Shown here: piece by piece, positions 1-9,425 of the stretch
How the letters are laid out: each line of letters opens with the position of its first letter
Numbering within the stretch: the stretch's first letter is position 1
DNA from: Flavihumibacter cheonanensis
GTDB lineage: Bacteria > Bacteroidota > Bacteroidia > Chitinophagales > Chitinophagaceae
Reading direction: 5' to 3'
Length of the DNA: 64,000 nucleotides
NCBI RefSeq assembly: GCF_022352215.1
Contig: NZ_JAKRWF010000002.1
Coordinates: 248,001 to 312,000 of the forward strand
Notes under the pieces: model-generated
What the model saw: the letters and a program-made list of their open reading frames with translations, nothing else
The model's database searches: none
Told to the model about the DNA's origin: nothing
Made by a program: the position numbers and the translations under genes

Positions 1-25
1 TCCCCGTGTGAATTACACACGGGGA
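1..25 (-). terminator. Hairpin after the polysaccharide operon
   Basis: A perfect 10-bp inverted repeat (TCCCCGTGTG / CACACGGGGA) with a 5-nt loop sits 29 bp beyond the stop of the Wzi-like gene, the last gene of the minus-strand operon. Position and strength suggest a transcription terminator. The T tract that would follow on the minus strand lies outside the window, so intrinsic termination cannot be confirmed here. Confidence 0.6.
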
Positions 26-53
26 CCTGCTTACTATTCTACAATCGTACTTA

Positions 54-1739
54 TCAGAACAAATAACCTACTGTCAACCCTAATTGCATATGGTTCACGT
101 TAGACCGGTAAGGATCATTTGCAGCATCGTTACGTCCATTTTTCCATTGGTAATTCATAGTGCGGATTAGTGATAGATTTGCTGTGTACATGAATCGGTT
201 TTTTACCCAGGAACGGGTTCCGGTTAATCCTATATCCACCCAGTGTGAGCGATAATCTCCTGAACCACTAAATGCCAGGAAATAAAAATCATTGTTGCGC
301 ACAATCCGCTCCAGGCTTACTCCGGTTTTGTTAACCTGCTTATCTATCCAGTTGACTCCGATGGTTTGGCTATTACTCCCTGGCCCAATACCAGCTCCCA
401 ATACCTGTCCTCTGTTGGTATATCCATGCTGAACCTGGTAATGCGCATACCAGGGTTGCAAGGCTCTTACCAATTTGGTAGGTGGTGTTTCCAATTGGGT
501 TAATTCTGTAAAAAATTCAAGATTCCGGTCTTTTCGCAACTTGAATAATTTCCGGAATCCCAGAATATAAGCCCTGCTATGCTCGGGCTCCATCAGCAGA
601 TCACTTAAATTTCCAGAATGATCATTCCTTCCCCATTCACCATAAACTTCCATCTGCTCTTTTGGAAATTTCCATCGAAAGAAGAGAGATAATAACTGGT
701 CTCTGCCGAAACTCATTTCATCCCGTGCATTGCCTTTAAAAAAGGCGCTGAATACAGGAAGATAACCATTCAAACCACCAGGTATGTTATCACTGTACTG
801 GAAAAAACTCCGGGCAAAACCAAGGTGCAAGCCCCGAATCCATTTCGGTTGCCAGGTAATAACAACCGCATTGATATACCGGTCGCTGTTTTTCTTTGGT
901 TCATACAAAGGCTGACCATTCAATCGCCTGGAAGTATCTACAGGCAATATGCCTGAATTTTCAAGCTTACCCGCAATCAGTTGCCATTCAAATTTTCCGA
1001 GGAAGGTCTTGTGTGGGCGGGTAGAGTTAAAGCTCAGGTGATAAAATCCCGGGGCTGTATTACTCATCAGGAGGGAATTGCGGTACCCAGGTCCCCACCA
1101 GAGATTTTCAGAAGATATGCCCAGGGACATGCCTTTATAGTTCAAGCGAACGCTCGACTGACCCGGAAACATACGTGTCAGTGCACCATTCCCAAAACGT
1201 TCCGGCATGTCTATATCATTCTGGAATTGATAATAATAATACCAGGTGCTATCAGAATGATACGGGGAAAAACCTTTGAAGGAAGGATTGTCAGCATACA
1301 CAAATTCCGGTTGGAACTGTACACTCAGTATACCATAACTGGCTGCAATTCCTGCGCTGGCTCTAAGCTGGTATCCCTTGGCGGGAAACAGGCTTCCATC
1401 ATTCCAGCCATAGGAATGATGCGAATTGTATTGCTGCTGGAAAGAAGCAGGCAGTAATCGCACAGCGCCTTTTCCATTGAAGATGGGATACCTGTTTGCG
1501 GATGCCACACCACTGAAGCGGCTGAGTAAACTATCATAGTCTGAAGCCTTCAGTTGAGTAACCGGACGAATCAGCAAACCTGCTCCATCCCCGGTACTGT
1601 CTTTAAGATCTGACCTTCGAATCCATTCTTCAAGCGCCGACTGGCCAACCTGTATGGTTTGAGCCTGCGATACTGAAACTATACAACTAACAAATACCAA
1701 TAAACGAAAAGCAATGCTGCACATATCCTTAAAACGCAT
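54..1739 (-). CDS. Wzi-like capsule assembly outer-membrane protein
   Basis: This 561-residue protein resembles the capsule assembly Wzi family, outer-membrane beta-barrels that help hold or assemble surface polysaccharide. An N-terminal signal peptide ends near SVSQAQ (about residue 27), and the rest is rich in alternating aromatic/hydrophobic strands ending in a C-terminal hydrophobic-aromatic residue (GYLF), as in outer-membrane barrels. It is the last gene of the polysaccharide operon and its start overlaps the end of the WcaJ-like gene by 11 bp; a second Met at residue 6 (position 1724) would remove the overlap. Context and barrel character support a surface role for the exported glycan; the exact ligand is not visible. 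Confidence 0.8.
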   Translation of the reverse strand: MRFKDMCSIAFRLLVFVSCIVSVSQAQTIQVGQSALEEWIRRSDLKDSTGDGAGLLIRPVTQLKASDYDSLLSRFSGVASANRYPIFNGKGAVRLLPASFQQQYNSHHSYGWNDGSLFPAKGYQLRASAGIAASYGILSVQFQPEFVYADNPSFKGFSPYHSDSTWYYYYQFQNDIDMPERFGNGALTRMFPGQSSVRLNYKGMSLGISSENLWWGPGYRNSLLMSNTAPGFYHLSFNSTRPHKTFLGKFEWQLIAGKLENSGILPVDTSRRLNGQPLYEPKKNSDRYINAVVITWQPKWIRGLHLGFARSFFQYSDNIPGGLNGYLPVFSAFFKGNARDEMSFGRDQLLSLFFRWKFPKEQMEVYGEWGRNDHSGNLSDLLMEPEHSRAYILGFRKLFKLRKDRNLEFFTELTQLETPPTKLVRALQPWYAHYQVQHGYTNRGQVLGAGIGPGSNSQTIGVNWIDKQVNKTGVSLERIVRNNDFYFLAFSGSGDYRSHWVDIGLTGTRSWVKNRFMYTANLSLIRTMNYQWKNGRNDAANDPYRSNVNHMQLGLTVGYLF

Positions 1740-3129
1740 TTTTCTCTCCCTTGACCATATTAACCAGGGTCTGAATAATAATTTGAAGGTCTAACCAGAA
1801 GGTCCAGTTTTCAAGATACCAGACATCATGCTCAACCCTTTTTTTCATTAAATAGGAATCGCGTGTTTCACCACGATATCCGTTTACCTGCGCCCATCCG
1901 GTAATACCAGGTTTAACCAGATGCCGCATCATGTAATTTTCAATACTTTCTTTTGACTGCAGGTTCAGCGGAACCGGGTGGGGTCTTGGACCAACAACAG
2001 ACATGGTACCAATCAATACATTGAAGAATTGCGGTAGCTCATCCAGGTTGGTCTTGCGTAGAAATGCACCAATCTTTGTAATCCTGGGATCGTTTCTTTT
2101 GGCTTGCTGATAAACACCTTTTTCATCCACATCAGCACTGGTAGGCACCATGGATCTGAACTTGTAACAGATGATGGGTTTATTGTTTAATCCCCATCTT
2201 TCCTGGCGGAATAAAGCCGGTCCCTTTGAACTTAAACGGATAAGCAGTGCGATGATCGGAAACAACCAGCTCAGAACTAATACAATCACCAACGAGGAGA
2301 ATACTATATCAAAAGCACGTTTGATGATTTTGTTATCCATCAAATCAAGTGGTAAGGATCTAAGTGTGATGATAGGCATTGATCCCATCGTGCTTACCCT
2401 GATTTTACCTGTACTAAAGCGTTGGTATTGTGGAATGATCTTCACTCTTTTTCCTTCCCGCTCGCCGGCAATAATGATTTTCTCCAGCTGAGAATCATCC
2501 TTAAGGGTAGTTGCAACTACGATGTCTTCAAACTCATGACTCGCAATTACTTTATCGATATCAGATGTTTTACCCAGATACTGTCCATTAATAGAGGGAT
2601 TAACCGTATCATCCACAAACCCTGCTAATGAGTAACCATAGAGGTTGTCTTTTACATAGTTTTTGTAAAACTGTAATCCGGAATCATCAGCGCCAACAAT
2701 TAATACTTTTCTGCTCATCTGGCTGCTGTTGCGGATCCTTTTCATAAAGAGCCGGATGGCCAGTTTTTGAATCGGGAAACTGATGAAGATAAGCGTGACC
2801 TGCGTCAGCAATTGCATCATCCGGAAAGGATAACCATTCACCAATAAGGTTAAAACAAATGAAATGATCAGGGAATACAATAGCAGGCTCTTGACGAAAA
2901 CCGTCCATTCAATGGAAAATACAATAGCACGAAAATCTTTGTAAAGGCCCATTGATCGTCCGGCTATAAACCAGCTAAACAGACTGAGACCCAAAGCTAA
3001 CCAGCTGGTGTTTGATAATACATCAATTCCTGGTTGAAAATAGCTGTGGGTAATAAAATAAATGACTGAAAGAAAGCCCAGGTCCGCCGAAATTTTAAGA
3101 CGGGTGGAAGGATTGTAAGTACTTGGCAT
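1729..3129 (-). CDS. WcaJ-type undecaprenyl-phosphate sugar phosphotransferase
   Basis: This 466-residue membrane enzyme is a polyprenyl glycosylphosphotransferase, which starts repeat-unit synthesis by moving a sugar-1-phosphate from a nucleotide sugar to undecaprenyl phosphate. Four to five hydrophobic segments occupy about residues 15-125, a Rossmann-like CoA-binding region begins at [11 protein letters not shown] (141), and the bacterial sugar transferase domain runs from about 266 to the end. The domain carries KFRSM (323), the catalytic-type DELPQ (D363, E364) and VGPRP (379-383). Length and domain order match long WcaJ/PssY-type proteins. It is the only initiating transferase in the cluster. 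The sugar (commonly glucose or galactose) cannot be read from sequence. Confidence 0.92.
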   Translation of the reverse strand: MPSTYNPSTRLKISADLGFLSVIYFITHSYFQPGIDVLSNTSWLALGLSLFSWFIAGRSMGLYKDFRAIVFSIEWTVFVKSLLLYSLIISFVLTLLVNGYPFRMMQLLTQVTLIFISFPIQKLAIRLFMKRIRNSSQMSRKVLIVGADDSGLQFYKNYVKDNLYGYSLAGFVDDTVNPSINGQYLGKTSDIDKVIASHEFEDIVVATTLKDDSQLEKIIIAGEREGKRVKIIPQYQRFSTGKIRVSTMGSMPIITLRSLPLDLMDNKIIKRAFDIVFSSLVIVLVLSWLFPIIALLIRLSSKGPALFRQERWGLNNKPIICYKFRSMVPTSADVDEKGVYQQAKRNDPRITKIGAFLRKTNLDELPQFFNVLIGTMSVVGPRPHPVPLNLQSKESIENYMMRHLVKPGITGWAQVNGYRGETRDSYLMKKRVEHDVWYLENWTFWLDLQIIIQTLVNMVKGEKNAF

Positions 3130-3156
3130 AGGAAGGTTTTTAAGGTTTGTTTTGTG

Positions 3157-3903
3157 TTAGTCTATAGGACGAATTCTGCTAATAAACAGGCGGATAAAAA
3201 ACAACGGATTTCCAATGATATACCTCCTGAACAGGCGCCTTGGCTCCTGCAGGAAACGGTACAGCCATTCCAGTTTTAACCGGTAAAAAATATCAGGTGT
3301 CATCCGGGCATTTCCGGATACATATTCAAATACAGCACCGCCGGTAAGGGCAATATTTGCCTGCACAGCCGGCCAGTTGTTTTGCAACCATTTTTCCTGA
3401 ACAGGCATACCCATACCAAGGATCAGCACATTTACTTCTTTGCTGTTAATATCCCGGATGGTTTGCTGCACATCTGCTTCATTGGTAAAGAAGCCATTTC
3501 GATAGCCAGCGATTTTAAGTGCCGGATATTTTTCCCGCAACCTGCTCACTGCCTGTTCAATCACCGGATCAGTTGAACCCATCAGGTACCAGGATAAACC
3601 ATGCTTTTCTGAGAATTCGGCGAAGCTCCAGATCCAGCGGTTATAGGTGATCTTTTCTTTGATTTCCTTTCCAAATAACCTGGCTCCCAATCGCACCCCT
3701 TCACCATCACAAAAAACAATGGAGCAGGTATTAAAATAGTCGCGCAGCCACTTCAGTTCATAGGCAAGGTTTAAGCCGTGAATATTTACATTCAGGGCCA
3801 GCTGCTTTTCTTTTTGATCCACGATCTGCAACAACGCATTGTTCAATTCATCCACTGTATAGTTGGAAACCCGGACTCCCAGTACTTCTATTTTCTCAGA
3901 CAT
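3157..3903 (-). CDS. WecG/TagA/CpsF-family glycosyltransferase
   Basis: This 248-residue protein belongs to the WecG/TagA/CpsF family (GT26), which usually adds an N-acetylated amino-sugar such as ManNAc or its uronic acid to a lipid-linked acceptor. The family pattern is visible: an early CDGEGVRLGARL segment (about 69-80), a central GMGMPVQEKW stretch (about 164-173) and the C-terminal LEWLYRFLQEPRRLFRRY block (about 211-228) that targets these enzymes to the membrane. It lies between the double GT4 gene (11 bp upstream) and the WcaJ-like gene (27 bp downstream), so it probably adds an early residue of the repeat unit. Confidence 0.9.
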   Translation of the reverse strand: MSEKIEVLGVRVSNYTVDELNNALLQIVDQKEKQLALNVNIHGLNLAYELKWLRDYFNTCSIVFCDGEGVRLGARLFGKEIKEKITYNRWIWSFAEFSEKHGLSWYLMGSTDPVIEQAVSRLREKYPALKIAGYRNGFFTNEADVQQTIRDINSKEVNVLILGMGMPVQEKWLQNNWPAVQANIALTGGAVFEYVSGNARMTPDIFYRLKLEWLYRFLQEPRRLFRRYIIGNPLFFIRLFISRIRPID

Positions 3904-3914
3904 AAAAGGATTGC

Positions 3915-6209
3915 TCAGACTGCGTTTGAAAGTTTTTCTACTTCTTTCACCATTTCATCATGGTTAAAGCGATGAATATGTTTCCATAAGGGGACTTCCG
4001 TTTCCAGCACAGCTTTCAGTTTTGTAGGAAACTGTTCGGGCTGTGAAAAATCGAAAATGAAATCCTCCCCTTCCAATTCCTGAAGAATCAGGGCATAGGA
4101 ATTATTATTATGAGCCAGCACTTTTGATTTGCTGGCAATAGCTTCCAGTAAAGTGATACCAAAACCTTCATAGAGAGATGGCAGGAAAACAATTTCAGCC
4201 CTAGACAGCTCTTTTAACAACGCTTCGTCAGACAACCTGCTGGTCCAGTTTATTTGGTCGGATAACCCGTACTGAGTTGCTTTGGCTTTTAATTCCTGCA
4301 GGTATTCTTCATCGCCTGCACCCGCAATGATCAGTTGAAAAGAATGATCAACATGACTCAGGCAACGCAGCAGGTTTTCTATTCCTTTGTTACGGGCGAT
4401 TCTGCCGTAATACAAATAAATTCCCGCCTGCTGATCTTTCGGGTTGTTTATAAAACGGGAAAGGTTGGTGCGTTCTCTTAATAAAACCGCATTGCGAAAA
4501 CCAAATCGTTTTGAAATTTCATAATCGTTCTCGGAAATATTTACAACTGCAGCATACCATCGAGACAAAAAACTGAAGTAGCGCAGAAAAAGCGTTTTTA
4601 TTTTTTTTAAGCGTTCGGAATGATATACGTATCCATGTGAGAAAAGCAGTAACCGGTAGCGGAACAGGATAGATAAAAAGCTAAGAGTAGTAGCCATAAA
4701 TTTCAAATCATGATGATGTACCACATCTGCTTTTCTCAATGCATTGAACAATTTCCAGAACTGCTTACCGGGTAGCGGAAAAATAAAACCTGCCAGGTGC
4801 AGTGAAGGCATTACGGTGATATCAACTCCATCTTTTTGAAAAGTACTGGGTCCGCCTTTAATGAACTTATCCGAAGTGAATACCTGGATCCTGTATTTTG
4901 AATTATCCAGTTTGCTCAGCAGATCTGCCACAAAGGTTTCCACGCCACCAACAGCAGGATAATACGAATGGGTGACCACCACCAGAGATGTTTTCTCCTT
5001 TACTTCCTCTATCTTTTGAAGTACCATCCTGTTGAGGGAAACATCTTTCCGGATCCGTGGAAACAAATTGGTTCGCATGAGTTCCTTTGCATTCGCAGCC
5101 AGTGAATTTTTTAACGCCTCATCCCTTACTAAAGATTCCATCGCACCAAGTAACTGACTGACATTGCCGGGTTCCACCAGCAGAGTATGTACTCTGTCTT
5201 TTACGAGGTAGGGAACACCCCCTACAGGTGTAAGAATGGTTGGAACATTTAGTGTAAAACATTCATAGGCTACTCTTGGAAAGCCTTCGCTGTAAGAAGG
5301 CAGCACAAAAAATGAGGAGCTGCCTAATTCTTTTTTGAGTACTTCTTCTTCTTTGATTTGTCCTGTAAATATAACGCGATCTGCAACCCCACCTTGTTGC
5401 GCCAATTCTTTCAACTCCTCCAGCGCCTGGCCACTACCTATGATTTTGAGTTTATGATCGCCCAGGCGATTCTCAGCCACACCCTGAATATAGGCCTGCA
5501 TCAGATCCACTACTCCTTTGGCGTGCCGGAGTTCACCACAGAAACTGATGAATTTTTCTTCGGCAGGTGGAGTAACAAATGAAAGATCCGCCTCAGTCAC
5601 ATTCATCATGGGAGGGGTAAGAAAAACTTTACCGCTTTCACGCAGACGTTCCTGTATTTCATAAGAAGGCGTGATGATATAATCTGCTTTTCTGATAGCG
5701 CGATCCACCAGTCGCTCTACAATTTCAGCACCCAGCTTTTTAATTTTTTGCTTGAGCCACCCTTTTCTGAATTCCGATGCCTGTTCTTTCTTATAGTAAC
5801 CGCCAATATAAAGACCAAGTGAGTTGTTTCTGCGAAACAGGGTAGTTACCAATATGCTCCAGGCGCCAATAGGGGCTGGCAGGAAAACAAAATAATCGGA
5901 TTTCTTCAGGGAGTACCTGGTAAGCTTGACAAAGAGTCTCAGATTATTAAGCAGAAAAGGAACCAGGCTGGTAGTGGGAGTATTACCCTTTGAAAGCGTC
6001 AGTTGAATTTTGGGGTCTAATGGTGATTCGCAGGAAAATTCAAATCCTACTTCGCCCGGATGAATAGAGCCTGCAAAAATAGAAACCTTCGGATTAGAAG
6101 CATCATTCGCCAATCCATTAAAGAACCGGGCAAAACTTTTCAGGCTATGTGCCTGTCCATTTTCCGGTACTGCGAAATTTCCGATATAAACAATTCTGAC
6201 TTCCTTCAT
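3915..6209 (-). CDS. Double GT4 glycosyltransferase fusion
   Basis: This 764-residue protein holds two complete GT-B glycosyltransferase modules. The N-terminal module (about 1-400) ends in a glycosyltransferases-group-1 domain with the E-x7-E-type motif SEGFPRVAYE and the GGVP loop. The second module starts at about 405 with VVVTHSYYPAVGGVETF, an N-terminal GT4 signature, and has its own LYEGFGITLLEA motif. Each half is the usual size of a single GT4 enzyme, so the gene probably adds two sugars in succession. No signal peptide or membrane span is evident, so it should act at the inner face of the membrane. It follows the polymerase-like gene by 4 bp. Donor sugars are unknown. Confidence 0.9.
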   Translation of the reverse strand: MKEVRIVYIGNFAVPENGQAHSLKSFARFFNGLANDASNPKVSIFAGSIHPGEVGFEFSCESPLDPKIQLTLSKGNTPTTSLVPFLLNNLRLFVKLTRYSLKKSDYFVFLPAPIGAWSILVTTLFRRNNSLGLYIGGYYKKEQASEFRKGWLKQKIKKLGAEIVERLVDRAIRKADYIITPSYEIQERLRESGKVFLTPPMMNVTEADLSFVTPPAEEKFISFCGELRHAKGVVDLMQAYIQGVAENRLGDHKLKIIGSGQALEELKELAQQGGVADRVIFTGQIKEEEVLKKELGSSSFFVLPSYSEGFPRVAYECFTLNVPTILTPVGGVPYLVKDRVHTLLVEPGNVSQLLGAMESLVRDEALKNSLAANAKELMRTNLFPRIRKDVSLNRMVLQKIEEVKEKTSLVVVTHSYYPAVGGVETFVADLLSKLDNSKYRIQVFTSDKFIKGGPSTFQKDGVDITVMPSLHLAGFIFPLPGKQFWKLFNALRKADVVHHHDLKFMATTLSFLSILFRYRLLLFSHGYVYHSERLKKIKTLFLRYFSFLSRWYAAVVNISENDYEISKRFGFRNAVLLRERTNLSRFINNPKDQQAGIYLYYGRIARNKGIENLLRCLSHVDHSFQLIIAGAGDEEYLQELKAKATQYGLSDQINWTSRLSDEALLKELSRAEIVFLPSLYEGFGITLLEAIASKSKVLAHNNNSYALILQELEGEDFIFDFSQPEQFPTKLKAVLETEVPLWKHIHRFNHDEMVKEVEKLSNAV

Positions 6210-6213
6210 AAGT

Positions 6214-7572
6214 TCAAGAATTTTCAGGCAGCTCCTTTTTGGTTGTGCTGTGAAAATAGGCGGCCAGGTAGGCCATGGGGAACACCAGGGTAGGTGAACT
6301 CCAATTGGAGTAGGGTGTGAAAAAGCCCTGGAACACGACCAGCAACAGAATGATCAGAAAGGCCATTCTCATATTGGCTTCCAACCTGTTTTCAGGCTGG
6401 TGTTTCCATACTTTTTTAGTCATGATCCATACGGGAACCAGGAACAGCAGGGTTCCAATAATTCCGAATTCCGCCAGCAGCGAACTCCAGGTATTGGTTC
6501 GGAACATAAACCCTGCATTGTCAACAGAACCAAAGGTGAACTCAAAGTCGAACTGCCTGGAGTGTTTACGACCATTGCCTTCTGACACATCCCGTCCGGC
6601 TGCAATCCATCCATATTCTCCTGCTCCGAGTCCTATCAACATAGGCATTGGTCCGCTTTGGATTTCATTTACAGCCATGGGCCAGGCCTGAATGGGTCCA
6701 ACATTTTCAAGTCCGATATAGTTAATAGCCAGATCAGCTCTTGCCCAGATATCCGGCCTGTTTTTAACCAGCGTAACTGTTCCAATTCCTGTTGCCAGCA
6801 GTAGTGTTCCCACGATGGCCAGTTTCAGGAAAAGTCCTTTTGTTTTCTTCAGGATGTGCTGTAGTACAAGAATGCCTGCTACCAGTATAGTGAAGCCAAT
6901 CGCTTTTTCATTTCTTGGAAAAACAGTGAGTACCAGGAAGAATAGTGAAAGGGTAAGGCTCGTCAATTTTTTTGTCCGCAGGTAATCATACAGCAACACG
7001 ATAAAAAACACCAGGAGGTAATTGCAATAGGCGTGCGCATCTTCCATGATACCCGGAATATGATCTTCATGATCTCCATGCAATGGTATCTGGTAAAAAA
7101 CAGAAACCAGTATGTTAAGCAGCAGTGTGCCAATAAAAAACTGTACGAAGTAGCGCAGTTCTTTTTTATCCGAACGCGATGCCGGAACCAATATGGCGAA
7201 AAACAGAAGGGGTGCCAGGCGGATGTATAAATCCTGGATGCTGGCTCCCCGCAAGTTGCCATGCCATACAAGGTTCAAAATGGAAAGCCCGATAAATGCA
7301 AGAATGGATACATTGAACAGCAGGATTCGTTTGTTCATTTTCGTGGTAAGCGAAAGCAGGTACAGAAATACCAGCAAGGCCAATTCAACTCCGCGTACAA
7401 AAGCCGGAATAGGAAATAAATGCACGAATTTGTAACTGGGCACAAAATCAGACATGCGTGCATTGCTGTACATGATAATCCAGAAAGTAGTAATAAAGAG
7501 AATTACTTTCCGCATCACCGGTAAGCCCTGCAACCTTGATCGCGTAACCAATTCCTGTTGTATAACCTGCAT
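6214..7572 (-). CDS. O-antigen ligase/Wzy-like polymerase
   Basis: This 452-residue protein has about ten to twelve hydrophobic segments and a long extracytoplasmic loop (about 265-355, with NGRKHSRQFDFEFTFGSVDNAG), the layout of the O-antigen ligase/Wzy superfamily. Within a locus that also has a flippase, a Wzz-like protein and an SLBB exporter, it is the best candidate for repeat-unit polymerase (Wzy) rather than a lipopolysaccharide ligase. Sequence identity in this family is low and the call rests mainly on topology and context. It lies 10 bp after the upstream glycosyltransferase and 4 bp before the double GT4 gene, consistent with a single transcript. Confidence 0.78.
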   Translation of the reverse strand: MQVIQQELVTRSRLQGLPVMRKVILFITTFWIIMYSNARMSDFVPSYKFVHLFPIPAFVRGVELALLVFLYLLSLTTKMNKRILLFNVSILAFIGLSILNLVWHGNLRGASIQDLYIRLAPLLFFAILVPASRSDKKELRYFVQFFIGTLLLNILVSVFYQIPLHGDHEDHIPGIMEDAHAYCNYLLVFFIVLLYDYLRTKKLTSLTLSLFFLVLTVFPRNEKAIGFTILVAGILVLQHILKKTKGLFLKLAIVGTLLLATGIGTVTLVKNRPDIWARADLAINYIGLENVGPIQAWPMAVNEIQSGPMPMLIGLGAGEYGWIAAGRDVSEGNGRKHSRQFDFEFTFGSVDNAGFMFRTNTWSSLLAEFGIIGTLLFLVPVWIMTKKVWKHQPENRLEANMRMAFLIILLLVVFQGFFTPYSNWSSPTLVFPMAYLAAYFHSTTKKELPENS

Positions 7573-7582
7573 CCGGATTAAA

Positions 7583-8674
7583 TCAGAAAAATTTTGAGGT
7601 AACCAACCGAATCACACCTGCAATGCCTTCGGTTCGGTAGGTTCTTTTCAGGCGGCCTGTCTTGTGGTAATAGGACCTTCTGAATTTATTCTGCGTCAGT
7701 TCTTTTCGTTTTGCATCAATAAAAGAATGGTCTGCCTGCAATTCGGATTGCTGCATATTCAGCAATGAATTCAATCCGTCTGCAAACGGGGATGGCTGTT
7801 CCTGTTTACCAAGCAGGTGGTTCCAGACTTCCACATGTTTGATGGTGTAGTCCATCCAGTTCCAGGTAGCAACAGCATCAACCAGTTTCTTTTTTTCAGC
7901 TTCGAGTTGAAGAAAAATTGCTTCCAGTTCTTCGTAGCTGGTATAGGGATGAACAATACCATTTGGCGCATCCAGATGATATCCCTGTGCAGTAACGATT
8001 GTTTTTACTCCGGCTGCCAATGCATCAATAAAGCCCATCTGTCCCTCATCCATACCCATATAGAGATAATAGTCGAGTGTGGGTATTAATTCTACATACT
8101 GGTTATAGATAAAGCGATTGGTATAGTCAACTTCAAACCCATTCTTCTGAAGTGTTGCCACCTGGGGCTCCCAGCTGTCGCCCATGATGACAAATTTGAA
8201 ATAAGCAGGGTCCAGGCGTTTGGCTAGTTTATCTATAAAATATTCTCTTTTTCTACCATCTTCCTGTACACGGCAGCAGATACCAATCCGGTGTTTGCGG
8301 ATAGTTACCACTCCATCGTGTGCAGGGTTTATATAACAGAGCCGGTTTTTATCGGCACCCAATTGAGCAAGTTGTTGTTGGGTTTCACGCGACATGCAGA
8401 CGCCTGCTGCTGCCGTTTTTAGTTGTTCCTTAATAAGCTCCAGTTTCCGGATATCATCCACATGCGTAATCATCAGAGTATGCCGGGAGGAAGGAGCAGA
8501 ACCGGGTTCATATCCTTCAAATACAATATGATGATTGATATCCGCAGCCGGATCAACCTGCATGGCGATATCGGTTTCAATCTGAAGCTGCTGGAGATTG
8601 TCGCGCATCCGAAGGGCAAACTTGCCCATGATCCACCTGTCCACTTCCTCGTAACAAACAAGACGCACTTTCAT
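7583..8674 (-). CDS. Probable glycosyltransferase (GT1/GT4-like)
   Basis: This 363-residue soluble protein looks like a divergent GT-B glycosyltransferase. A second Rossmann-like half begins near HRIGICCRVQEDGRKREYF (about 130), followed by FKFVIMGDSW and by YLYMGMDEGQMGFIDALAAGVKTIVT (about 204-230), which resembles the GT4 C-terminal segment where acidic residues bind the donor. A basic C-terminal tail (KFRRSYYHKTGRLKRTY) could associate with the membrane. It sits between the methyltransferase and polymerase genes with spacings of 1 and 10 bp. Family assignment is less certain than for the other transferases, because the N-terminal half shows no strong motif. Confidence 0.65.
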   Translation of the reverse strand: MKVRLVCYEEVDRWIMGKFALRMRDNLQQLQIETDIAMQVDPAADINHHIVFEGYEPGSAPSSRHTLMITHVDDIRKLELIKEQLKTAAAGVCMSRETQQQLAQLGADKNRLCYINPAHDGVVTIRKHRIGICCRVQEDGRKREYFIDKLAKRLDPAYFKFVIMGDSWEPQVATLQKNGFEVDYTNRFIYNQYVELIPTLDYYLYMGMDEGQMGFIDALAAGVKTIVTAQGYHLDAPNGIVHPYTSYEELEAIFLQLEAEKKKLVDAVATWNWMDYTIKHVEVWNHLLGKQEQPSPFADGLNSLLNMQQSELQADHSFIDAKRKELTQNKFRRSYYHKTGRLKRTYRTEGIAGVIRLVTSKFF

Positions 8675-8675
8675 A

Positions 8676-9425
8676 TCAATATTTTTTTTCGGCTACACAG
8701 CAAACACCCCAGGTATGATCCGAAGGCTCATTACCTGTGATCCACTCCTTGCAATACTTTAGTGAAAAGCCGGCAACGTCCAGGAATAATTCCATTTCAG
8801 GTTTGAAAAAGTATCGCATAGGGTGTAGTTCCTTTACGGTTTCCACCTGATCGGTAGCTTTATCTGTGATTAGCAATTCAAAGTGAACATCCACCACATT
8901 CTCATTGCATTTCCAAACCGGTTCAGTCAGGCGTGTCACTTTGATTTTTTCATCCTCCAGTCTTTTGATACGAACAGCCGGACGTTCGGTTACTACAGCC
9001 GGTCCGTACCAAAAATCAAAAATGAAAAGCCCGCCAGTATTCAGGTGTTCTGCTGCTCTTGCAAATGTTTGCTGTACAGCCAGGTTGGTTGTCTGGTAAC
9101 TGATCACATGAAAGAGGGAAGTCACGATGTCAAAACTGCGTCCCAATTTAAAACTGGTAGCATCTCCCACCTGGAATTCGGCACCAGGGATAGCGCGTGC
9201 TTTGGCGGAATTGATCATCTCCTCAGACTGATCAATTCCTGCAACACGATACCCGAGTTCTGTCATGCCATGCGCATGACGACCTGTACCACATCCAATG
9301 TCGAGCAATTTGGAAACACCTGGTTTTGAAAATTGCTGGATCAATGCATCCACGTGGGCGCATTCCGCTGTATACTCTTTGTCTTTGTATAACAGATTGT
9401 AGTAGTGCGCGTAATTCTTAAACAT
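8676..9425 (-). CDS. Class I SAM-dependent methyltransferase
   Basis: This protein of about 249 residues has a Rossmann methyltransferase fold: motif I is LLDIGCGTGRH (about 38-48 from the chosen start), followed by GIDQSEEMI and a post-I DVVTSLFHV-like strand. The start is taken at the internal ATG at 9425 (MFKNYAHYYNLLY), which fits the family N-terminus; an upstream ATG at 9449 would add eight residues and overlap the preceding gene more. The chosen start overlaps the aminotransferase stop by 8 bp, so translation may be coupled. In this locus it most likely methylates a sugar or an amino-sugar group made by the neighbouring aminotransferase. Confidence 0.85.
   Translation of the reverse strand: MFKNYAHYYNLLYKDKEYTAECAHVDALIQQFSKPGVSKLLDIGCGTGRHAHGMTELGYRVAGIDQSEEMINSAKARAIPGAEFQVGDATSFKLGRSFDIVTSLFHVISYQTTNLAVQQTFARAAEHLNTGGLFIFDFWYGPAVVTERPAVRIKRLEDEKIKVTRLTEPVWKCNENVVDVHFELLITDKATDQVETVKELHPMRYFFKPEMELFLDVAGFSLKYCKEWITGNEPSDHTWGVCCVAEKKY

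Noticed and set aside
981-1457. 158-residue plus-strand frame opposite the Wzi-like gene
   Set aside because: No domain, signal peptide or operon context; the minus strand encodes a barrel protein at the end of an operon.
1750-1769. 20-bp exact match (CTTGACCATATTAACCAGGG) shared with 21269-21288
   Set aside because: Both lie within coding sequence and encode LVNMVK in unrelated proteins, so a chance match through shared codons is the simplest reading.
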